Below the pieces are notes generated by a model. It saw only the letters and a list, made by a program, of their open reading frames with translations. It did not search any database and was not told the DNA's origin. Positions 55,653-64,000 of a stretch of 64,000 nucleotides of DNA are shown here, piece after piece (the first letter of the stretch is position 1; every line of letters begins with the position of its first letter). Source of the stretch: Takashimella koratensis (Eukaryota > Basidiomycota > Tremellomycetes > Trichosporonales > Tetragoniomycetaceae); assembly GCA_003116875.1 (NCBI GenBank), contig BCKT01000004.1, forward strand, positions 128,845 through 192,844, in the 5' to 3' direction. The translations under genes and the position numbers were made by a program.

Positions 55653-56663
55653 CGTTTGGGGTAAGCGATACCGAATGCAGCCTGGTAGGTAAGAATGGGA
55701 CTGAGAATGGAGGGTGAGATGTTGGGTAGGCTGGTGAGGATGAGAAAAGGAGATTAGCTGAGTAGCGATGGAATGAGGGAGGTTGGAGGTGCTTGGTGGA
55801 GATGTAAAGTGGAGGTCGACGTCTATTGCGTCATGGTCTCAATTTGCCACATCCACCACCTCCAGCCATCATCCATACCTCCAACCATCGCCAGACATCG
55901 TGCAACAGCGTTGGCACTGACTTTACTTTCATGGTCTCTTTCTGTCCCCGTTCGTAGTCATGTAATCTTACTAGCATAGGCGAGAACAGGTATGGAAAGA
56001 AGAATTGGTCGAGGTGGACACCAGAGAGGCAGGTAAGGTAAGGGATAGCCTCGATGGCCTTAGTGGCTAGGAGGAAGGTATAAAGAGAGGACAGCGAAGT
56101 GAAAGGGTGATGAAAATTGGTTGCTGGTTCAAAATGTTACTCCCGTCTTCCTCGTACCTCCTCTCCTTCTTCTACCCAGCTCGCCACACTTCCCATCTCC
56201 ACCTCGTTCCCCTTTCCAAGTCCCCTTCCTGATCTCCTCCCTCTCCGTTCTCCTTCACTCCGTCGCTCCTCGTCTCGCCGCGTCGCGCTCGAAACTGCTC
56301 GCACCCACACCATCATGGTCAAACATACAAGTTGGTGAGAACATCGGTCGGTCGGTTGGGTCAGATACCGCAGAACAAAACTGTCGTAGGGGAAGGGGTT
56401 GATTTCTTTTCTTTTCTTTTTTTTGTCGATTCGTTTGGTCGGTTTTTCTTTTTTCCTTTTCGTTGCCGTAACTTCTTTTTTGTCGACATGTCCTCAACCT
56501 CCACTTCCACCTCCACATCCTTCGCAAACCCTTTCTCCCGGTCCAATGGTGATTCCGTGTATCCTTCACAATCTCCCCGTCTTGTCGAACACCTGCCCTC
56601 CCTTGCAACTCCCCCTCGCCCCTCGCCCCTCCCCTCTCACGCCTCTCACCGCCTCAAGCCCGC
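55653..56663. other. Intergenic region
   Basis: About 1 kb with the FAD oxidoreductase promoter on the left. A TATAAA near 56078 followed by pyrimidine-rich DNA and an ATG at 56314, itself followed by a GTGAGA donor-like site, hints at a short plus-strand transcript. A 59-codon Ser/Pro-rich frame begins at 56488 and ends at 56667. Neither is convincing enough to call as a gene. Confidence 0.4.
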
Positions 56664-59600
56664 CTAGTGGAACAACTTCTTCTTCTTCGGCTCCTCCTGA
56701 ACCACCTTGATATGGCTGTGCTGGACCGGTTTCCCAGGGTGGTGGCTACAACACTCAATGTTCTTCATCCACTCATCTCCATCGTCCTCCTCGTTCTCCG
56801 ACAACCCCGTGAGCTCTGACGGCGGCTGGCCGAGCGCACCGCCACAGTCTGGCGACCCACAGGGACACATCTGATCGTCTTTCCCACGACCCACGAGCAG
56901 GTCCGAGAGCGTGCACCGGATCGACGGCTCGACAGCGAGCATCCGCATGATCGCTGATCGCGATTCACGAGGAAGCAAGCGGAAGATCGACTCGGCCCCA
57001 CCGGTCTGGAACGTCCGTGTTGACGAGATGGAGGCAGCGCGTTCCCGGCGGACCTGCTGCTCGTGGCGCGAGACCGTCTGGGTTGGTAGCTCGGAGACAG
57101 GCGACGAGACCGGCGGGTTTGACACGGCGCGATCCCGACCGTGCCCGACGAACAGACCGCCAGTCTCCGACTGCGCCTCCTGATCTTGCCGGGGGGAAGC
57201 AGGGGGTGGTAAAGTCGCTTGGCGGTTCTGACCGCCAAACGACGTCGTGAATCGGGAAGCTGGGAGACTCGCGGTCGAGTCACCACGACGAGGGAAGTAC
57301 TGATCTGATCGGTCCTTCTCGGGGCTCTGGCGGATCGTCAATCGGTCAATCCGTGGGACCTGCGTCTCCTCTGACGACGACGAGACCGTCTCGCCCGCGG
57401 GCTCGGTGCCGCTCTGGTTGTCGACAGCAGTGCTAGTGGTCGACGCCGTCGATTGTGTCCGGAAGGGCAGCGAGCTCGAGCCGTCGGCAAGGAGCGAGTG
57501 GTGGCCACCGACCTTGTCGCCTTCTCCAGGCCCGCCACCGAGGATGGACGGCGCAGGGGTCGGGACAGGTGGTTTGCGGCACAGCTCGGGGTGGGTGTTG
57601 ACGTAGAGCTTGAAACTCATGTCCGTCTTGTAGTCGGGGATCTTCCAAGGGAAACGGCGGAGAATCATGCACATGAAGATGATAGCGACCGACCAGACAT
57701 CGGTAAGTCGAGGGTCGTAGTGGTCTTTGTGCAAGACCTCGGGCGCGAGGTACGGGTCCGACCCGACGACTCCCGAGGCAGGAATTTGGTGCTTGCCCGG
57801 GTAATGGAAGACCGTTGCCGTACCGAAATCAATAAGCTTGACAATGTTCTCACTCGTCATGACACAGTTGTCCAGCTTGAGGTCGCGGTGGGCGAGTCCC
57901 ATGCTGTGGAGGTAGTTGACACCGTCGATGATCTGCCTAAAGACGCAGTAGATCTCCGGACGCGCCATCTTGCCCGACATGACTACTGAGAATAAGTCGT
58001 ACGGCGCGTACTCCATAATCTACACGTCAGCACGACGATTAGTTCTACGACTTACCTCGTAGTAGTGGCCGTGGTCGTTGACAATGTCGACCGTCTCGAT
58101 GACATTGATGTGGTGCAAAGTCACACCGACGCAGAACTCGGCGGTGACTTTGCGCAAGTACTCCTTCTCGCTCTCGCCCTGGCGCCTCGGCCTAAACTCC
58201 TTGACGGCATACGTTGTGCCGCCGGTCTTGGGGTTGGCCTTGATGAGACGGACAGTACCGCCGGCGCCAGAACCGAGGACACGCCCCCACTTGCCGTATT
58301 TCTTCGACAAGTGCGCGTGCGTCGCTTCAAGCGAGGCAGGGTGGGTGAGCGCGATGACGGGACCGGGAACACCAGGATAGTCGGCTAAGTTTCGTGGGGT
58401 GGCGGTTCCCGAGTGGGAAGGGGAATGGTCGTTGTGAGAGGAGTGGTGGTGGTTATTGTTGTGGTGGTTGTTGGCGGGGGTCGGAGAGCTACTGCTGCTA
58501 GCTGGCACAGCCTCGGACATGACAAGAGTGGATGTTCGACTGGGCGCAGCGCTCGAGGATTGAGAAGCCGTGGGCGTCTTTTTCTCCTTGTGGTGACCGA
58601 AGAAGCTGGCGAGTGACGAGTGCGACTTTTCGCCCTCCTTGTCGCGGTGGTGGTGTCGCATGAAACCAACGAGGTGAGAGGAGTGCGCGCCGTGGTGGTC
58701 CTTGTCTCGGTCCTTGCCGATGCCGTCTGGGATGTGGTGGTGACCGCTAGGCTGCTGTTGAGGCGTGCTCATGGAGGGACTGGGCGTAGCGACACCGCTG
58801 TTGGCACCGCCCGCACCGAAGAAGCCGCTACCACGTCGCTGCATACCAGGGGTGGCAGCACCATTGGGCGAGCCAGGGGTCGACGACGCCGGGGTGTCCT
58901 GCAACGTGGACGAAAGAGCCTGCACAGCGAGATGGTGCTTGTCCTTGTGCTCGTTGTGACCGATGTGGTGGTTGAGGAACCGCCTCAGGTCATGTAAGGG
59001 CCCAACGTGCTGCTTGGCGTGTCGGGTAGCGGTCGGGGATGCGTGGGGGCTCGATGGCGCCGTCTTCGACATGGGAGGCGCAGGGGAACCCATGGGGGAG
59101 CCGTGGCCCTGGCCCGCTTCGGCACTGGGCGGCGGGGTAGCAGGCGTGAATGAGAGACCAGACGGAACGTGTGGTCGGTGGTCCTCATTCCGAGCCGACG
59201 CTGGAGATCGAGAGCGTTGTTGAGACTGTTTACATGTAAGCTTTACAGCCCAAACGCTTCGCCGCACGCGCAACGCCAGGTGCTTGGGTGGGAGCGACAA
59301 GCGTGGAATAATGGCATGAGAGAGGCCATGGTGATGGTAGTAGACAGGGCCAGAAGGTCTCTGCTGTAACGCAGTCACAACAGCCATAGACACGGTCGAG
59401 GAGTTGTGGTAGGGGACAATGTGAGACGAGAGTGGGAGGGGGAGATGGGGGATTTGGCTCGATCGAACGTGCTAAAATACCCGCGAGCAGGTAAGAGGCA
59501 ACGGTTGTCTCGGCCGGATCAGGAGTGCGCGACCGCGCACAACGATCCGCACAAAGGTTGACCTCGCCACCGTGGGCTTGCTCAGCCGGTCAGAGGGAGA

Positions 59601-60290
59601 AAGGTGTGGCCAAGAGGGGGAGACAGAGAGCAAACGAGACAACCGAGAAAAATCGAGAAAAAACCCCTAGACAACCACTCCTCGGCCGGATGCGATGCAG
59701 CCATGGCCGCGATGACAAAGGTCACAGCAGGGAAAGCTTAGGATGGGGTGAGACGAGTGCGAAACGTGCCAGTGACCGAGATGATGCTGTTGTGATGGTA
59801 ATGATGGAGCCCGGTGAGAGCATGTACAGCCACGCGTATCACCGGTCCGGACTCCCCACCCAGGCTGCGCAGCCCAAGATCCGCGGACAACAAAGGTGAT
59901 GCCGACAAGAGTCCACCCGCGGCCCCAACAAAACAAGCAAACACTCACATCGTCATGCCAGATGCCGCCTCTGCTAGGAACCTTTTTCAACGTTTGCCAA
60001 TCGCCAGCCGCGTACTCGTTGTCCCTTTCTCGTTGTCGGTCCAACGTGTTGTCGCTTCCGCGCCTGCTGGGAGGGGCGGACCCAGCGTCGCTGCCCGCGG
60101 GGCTACTCGATGCAGGCGTCGACGTCGCAGGAGTGTTGCCGCCAATCGGAGTGAGGTGCTCGGGTGAGGGCAAACCATCTCGATGGGTGAAGAACTCTTG
60201 ACCATGCGCAGTGACGAGCGATAGCCGGCGTTGGTGCCCATCGGCAAAGTCGATCGATGTGAGCGGGATGGCGGGGGCAGCCGACAACAT
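56664..60290 (-). CDS. HAL/SAT4-like serine/threonine protein kinase
   Basis: The ATG at 60290 starts exon 1 ([20 protein letters not shown] onward). An intron of roughly 750 nt follows, then a long low-complexity His/Ser/Pro/Lys region. The kinase domain begins [16 protein letters not shown] (Gly loop), with AVKEFRP (ATP Lys), [13 protein letters not shown] (hinge), [11 protein letters not shown] (catalytic loop), [11 protein letters not shown] (DFG) and YLAPEVL (APE-like). After LRRFPWKIP the C-terminal lobe is split by a Ser-rich insertion of about 200 residues before [23 protein letters not shown], and the protein ends KKKKLFH at 56664. Fungal HAL4/HAL5/NPR1-group kinases regulate potassium and nutrient transporters at the plasma membrane and share this design. 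The specific orthologue is not decided. Confidence 0.88.
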
Positions 60291-61710
60291 GGTTCCGAGG
60301 AATTATCGAGGGTAAGGGAGGAGGGAAATGCACAAGCGGAAGAGGAGAGAGGTGTTGCGGTCGCGGATGGATGCCGCTCGCTTGGGAGAGGTGGACGATG
60401 GATGGATGGGTCTGAGTGGGGAATGGTGGGTTGGGTGGGGTCAAGGAGAATTAGGTGAGGGAAAAAACGGTGTAGGCGGGATGAATAAAAGGGTGGTACG
60501 GTGCAAACCAAGGTGGAGAGCAGTAAGGGTCGGGTTGCTCGACGCGAACAATGGCTTTTCTGGGTCGGATAGAGCCGAACTCGAGTCGCAGATGGACACA
60601 GGACGAGGGTATCACAGTAAGCCCGAGGATGAGCAGTGCACAGAACGAGATGGAGACGGGGAACGGAGGACGGAGGGCGCAGCGATCAGTCGAGGATGAG
60701 AATGATGGATCAGAGTCGAATTAGGATGAGCAACCGACTGCCCGCTCAAGTCAGCTTTAGACTCTGCTACAACTCAATATGGTCGCTTGCTCATTAACCT
60801 TTTGTGACCCGCATGCATGCACTGACCGAGCTCAGGGGGATTTGCAACAGAGCGGTAATGGTCGACGCCAGGCTGAGTGAGAAGCTTGGGGTTGCCAGGG
60901 GTGTGTGGGGCTGGGATCGGACGGCGGTGGGGGCAGGCAGCAGGCGGGAGGGGAGACGAGTGCGGCGGACAAAGAGCCGAGAGGGCGGTGGGGTTGGGGA
61001 GGGAGAGGGTGAGAAAGCGGGCGAACCGAGAGAGCGGGCAAGGGTAAGCGAGGGGGAGTAGGGGGTTGGGGGGTAGGTAGCAGGGGAGCAGGAGAGAAAG
61101 ACGTGGTCATATGGCTCAGATGTGCATGCGCTTCTCGGCACGGTACAGGACGGTTACAGCCAGGTACGGGAGAGAAACACTGAAGATCGCTGCTGACTTT
61201 GGCGGTTTCCAGCATACCATGAGACACAGGGAGCAGTGGGGGCAGCAAGGGACGAACGGGGACGGGCGAGGGAAGAGAGCGATGAAGCCGCCCGCGGGGA
61301 TAGATAGAGGTCTGTCAGCCTTGGCTTTGGTCTCTTATGCTTGGGGCAGCGTACATATCCTAATGCAATGTAATCCTGCCGGTGACCGCGACCCGGCAGT
61401 GCATCAGATTCGTGACAGCGGCTGGCCTTGTACCTGGGGCCAATGAGACGCCGACGTTGACAATGTCCGGTCGTCGTCACCGCTCTCTCCGTCTTGCTCT
61501 TCCCCTCTCCTTTTGCCCCCTGCCCCCACCCCTGCTCCTCCCCGCTTAAACTCTATGCACAGTAGCTCGCCCCTCGCTCTCACCCGTCTTCCAGCCGCGG
61601 ACATTTTACGCACTTAGGAACGTAGGACAAAGCCGATGCCCGTCGCCGGGGTTTTTCATTTCCTGCTCGCCTCCTCGGTTAGATAGGCGCTGGTTCCAAC
61701 GCAGTCAGAG

Positions 61711-61830
61711 ATGCGCTATACATGCAAGGCTCTGCTCATCGCTCTAATCGACCTGCTCACTATCGCCTCTTGCTTGCTCGTTGCGTTTAGCCTCATTGCG
61801 ATGATGTGGTGGCTGTGTAAGCAAATTTGA
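61711..61830 (+). other. Small hydrophobic open frame (39 codons)
   Basis: The frame runs MRYTCKALLIALIDLLTIAS and on through LLVAFSLIAMMWW to a TGA, one continuous membrane-helix-like stretch. It is short enough to arise by chance, and no conservation can be judged here. Confidence 0.2.
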
Positions 61831-61837
61831 ACTTAGA

Positions 61838-61890
61838 CTAGCAACCCAGGTCACGTGTTCTCTGACGTCAATCGGTGCAGCTTATGGCAA
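61838..61890 (+). repeat. Diverged direct repeat, copy 1
   Basis: It matches 63275-63327 at 44 of the first 52 positions, including the invariant core GTCACGTGTT and GGTGCAGC. It contains the E-box core CACGTG. Weaker similarity continues to the right for about 40 bp. Confidence 0.7.
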
Positions 61891-62360
61891 CGCAAAGGGG
61901 AGTGGCACAGAGGCGTGGCACAGCTCGCGAGGCTCCGGTCATTGCACCGCGTCGACGCTGCGTGCAATCAAGCCAAAGGTCTGGAAGGCAGTGATATTTC
62001 GCTCTTTGCTGGCACAGGAACGTCACCTACTCAACTTCATTCACTCTCAAGCTGACCATGTTTGCCATTGACGCAGCTACTTGCAGTGACATTTAACAGC
62101 GCAACGCCCTGTGAAAAGATAGTTTGGGACGCTTGTGGATGATGATGAGCTAACTGCATTCTGGTCGCTCAATGGCAGAGTACCTTTCCTCATCAAACAT
62201 CAGAATCAAGTACAAGAGCACGATGGGAGCGGTGGTGATTGTAGCAGAGATATGGAAAAGGCTCCGTTCTCCTCAGGGAGGACACAATGCACTACACCGG
62301 TATGGATCTGGCGTGTGGCCTGCGAGGGGTTAAAACAGGCTCTATGACACTATGCCATGC

Positions 62361-62912
62361 TTATTTGTCATCGCCGCCATCACTGCGTCCTTCCATTCGA
62401 ATGCATTCGCGAGCGGACCACTGTCGGAATCCCTTTTTGAACGTCTCATTCGACTTGATTGTCTTGAGGCAGTCCTTGGCAGCTTTTGTATCGGGTTCGA
62501 TCGGGGGCGGTGGAATGTGTCTGTAAAGAAAGTTTGTGATCGCGGTGTCCTGCCTCTCAAAAGTTCCCACGGAGAGGATGAGAAGGTCGAGCGACAACGG
62601 GGTGTCGGTTCCCTCCTCGTTCTTCAAGTCGAAGATGTTTGTCCTTTCTTTGGAAGAATTCATGGCATTTCGTAGCGATTGCCAGATGGTTTTCTGGCCC
62701 TGTTTCCGGACGGTCAAGAAGAAACTTTCGCGTTCGTCCTCGTTCGATTCGCGGCAGTGGTACTGATTCGCGAACTCCTCAAGATACTTGTCCGTCGGCA
62801 TGGGAAACGCCTCTGAGTTGTTCTTGAGCTCGGTGAGGAGGAGAGCGCAGATGTCGGACAGAACTTCCGGAGCAACATCGGGGAAAGGGTCGGTAGAGCT
62901 GATGTTGGCCAT
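62361..62912 (-). CDS. Small unrecognised hydrophilic protein
   Basis: The ATG at 62912 (MANISSTDPFPDVAPEVLSD) opens a 183-codon frame to the stop at 62361. The frame also stays open upstream to an ATG at 63230 (289 codons), but the intervening DNA looks like a leader (pyrimidine-rich, with CTTCACAAACTTTCAACTCA), so I prefer 62912. The protein is helical and charged, with ALLLTELKNNSEAFPMPTDKYLEEFANQYHC, VRKQGQKTIWQSLRNAMN and a Lys/Arg-rich end. No TM segment, signal peptide or known domain is recognised. It is likely a lineage-specific gene. One copy of the direct repeat lies about 360 bp upstream of the chosen start. Confidence 0.5.
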   Translation of the reverse strand: MANISSTDPFPDVAPEVLSDICALLLTELKNNSEAFPMPTDKYLEEFANQYHCRESNEDERESFFLTVRKQGQKTIWQSLRNAMNSSKERTNIFDLKNEEGTDTPLSLDLLILSVGTFERQDTAITNFLYRHIPPPPIEPDTKAAKDCLKTIKSNETFKKGFRQWSARECIRMEGRSDGGDDK

Positions 62913-64000
62913 GCTGGTTGATGTCGTCTGTCGATGGTATCGATCGGTGGTGGGTGTGGTCGCTTGGTGGTGAGACGGATTGACTGGTTGTACCGTGAGT
63001 TGAAAGTTTGTGAAGAAAAAGAGGGGGAGGAGGAGTTCCAGCGCCTTTTTAACCACCTTGGCGGGCTCTGGAGGAAAGCATTTGGCAACGGATGGCGTGC
63101 TTGACCATGACGAGTGCAAGACTGTCTTTTTCTGCTCCTTTCTTGCCAGCTCCACACCTCCCGAAGCCGTCTTTCGATCCTTCCACAGCCCCGTACTGTC
63201 CAACTTGAAACGAATCAACTTGGTTGTCATCGGCTTTACTCGGACACGGCGAAGGATGAAGTGTAGATTGAAGGCTAGCAGCGCAAGTCACGTGTTGTCT
63301 GAGGTCAACCGGTGCAGCATGTGGCATCACTCAGCAGGGCGCTGCATCGCACGAGGGGTTGGAAGACTGATGATTTTGTGCACTGGACATGGTGTTTGTC
63401 TTGTGAATTGTATGGAGAAACGAATTGAAGAAGTGACGTAAGAATTAGACGGTAGAAGGGTGAGAGAATTCCCCACCATGTTACTGCCTTTATTTAAAAT
63501 CGCAGGTAGGGATGAGGGTGGAGGGGAGGTCGGGAGGGGCAAGCGAGGAGTGCAATGCGAGAAAGGATTCTGCACAGCAATGGGTAAGCGGACTTTGCTG
63601 GAGTAGAGGTCAGCTTCTAAGGAGGAATTTTTATCGACAGGGAGGAGAGCTTCAAAGCAGAAATCCCCAAGCTGGACGCTCAAACACTTTTTTTTCTAGT
63701 TGATGATCAAAGGGGCGTCTGACGCGTAAAGAGTGAGTACGCTGGACACTCGTGACGGTGCAAAAAGGACGGCAAAGCCGTTTTCAGCTTGTACACAGCA
63801 TATGTAGTCTGACTGAAGATGATAAAGAGCTCTGTTTTGACTCTCTCCTTTCACGCCTTTGTATCTTGAAAGTCATAGTCCATGCGAACCGAAATGCATT
63901 CATTCAGAAGGAGACAGCAGCGGGCAGGCAGAAAAGAACGCAACAGAATGTGCGCTCGGCAAGTTGACGCGCATCATCATTCGGACTCGGAATCACTGCC
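62913..64000. other. Upstream region and right edge of window
   Basis: The left part is the probable leader and promoter of the 62361-62912 gene. Beyond the direct-repeat copy at 63275-63327 no gene is supported to the window edge; short frames lack protein character. A gene entering from the right cannot be excluded. Confidence 0.4.
63275..63327 (+). repeat. Diverged direct repeat, copy 2
   Basis: Partner of 61838-61890, in the same orientation, 1.4 kb away. It lies upstream of the small gene 62361-62912 and shares the GTCACGTGTT core. Confidence 0.7.

Larger units (their letters stand above)
60291..62360. other. Gene-poor region upstream of the kinase
   Basis: About 2 kb. The left end is the kinase promoter and leader. 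The rest has no supported gene. Items of note are a 39-codon hydrophobic frame at 61711-61830 (listed separately) and one copy of a diverged direct repeat at 61838-61890. Confidence 0.45.

Noticed and set aside
1..64000. CRISPR arrays, bacterial operons, ribosome binding sites
   Set aside because: All genes have spliceosomal introns and eukaryotic families; no regularly spaced repeats of CRISPR type were seen.

Overview
This window is nuclear DNA of a basidiomycete fungus, most likely a Tremellomycetes-type yeast, but I cannot name a species. The genes are split by many short introns (mostly 50-80 nt) with GTGAGT/GTAAGT donors, CTGAC/CTAAC branch-like motifs and CAG/TAG acceptors. Several gene families (GT90/CAP10-like, GT61, SGNH-type membrane proteins) are ones expanded in capsule- and glycan-rich basidiomycete yeasts. 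I support about twenty protein-coding genes, one frame interrupted by stop codons, one orphan duplicated exon, several simple repeats and one 100-N assembly gap. I recognised no rRNA, tRNA or CRISPR.

Layout. 1-12 kb: a large intronless Ser/Pro-rich protein with a hydrophobic tail (517-3852), a sugar-type MFS transporter (4393-6708), an unrecognised coiled-coil gene with in-frame stops (7911-10782) and a GATA-motif cluster upstream of it. 12-21 kb: a bHLH transcription factor, a zinc alcohol dehydrogenase and a GT61-type glycosyltransferase. 24-28 kb: a tandem pair of LURP-one-related (LOR) genes plus an orphan last exon; the second gene contains the assembly gap. 28-42 kb: a ChaC-type gamma-glutamylcyclotransferase, an SGNH-like type II membrane protein, a two-TM protein of unknown function, a GT90/CAP10-like glycosyltransferase and a fucosyltransferase-like type II membrane protein. 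43-51 kb: a single-domain MetE-like gene divergent from bifunctional ADE16/17, then a Spo7-like gene divergent from ribosomal protein eL31. 51-60 kb: a secreted M24-family peptidase homologue, an FAD/NAD(P)-binding oxidoreductase and a HAL/SAT4-like protein kinase. 60-64 kb: mostly gene-poor, with one small unrecognised ORF and a diverged direct repeat.

Functional threads. Four putative secretory-pathway glycan proteins (GT61, SGNH-like, GT90, HxRxGD-type) plus a two-TM ectodomain protein lie within about 23 kb, suggesting a loose capsule or cell-wall glycan neighbourhood. A second thread is one-carbon, sulfur and purine metabolism: the MetE-like gene and ADE16/17 share a 328-bp divergent promoter carrying a TCACGTGA palindrome, and a glutathione-degrading ChaC enzyme lies elsewhere in the window. 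No complete undescribed system is proven. The least explained items are the stop-interrupted 7.9-10.8 kb gene with its GATA cluster, the orphan LOR exon, and very long C/G homopolymers placed in introns and at the assembly gap.
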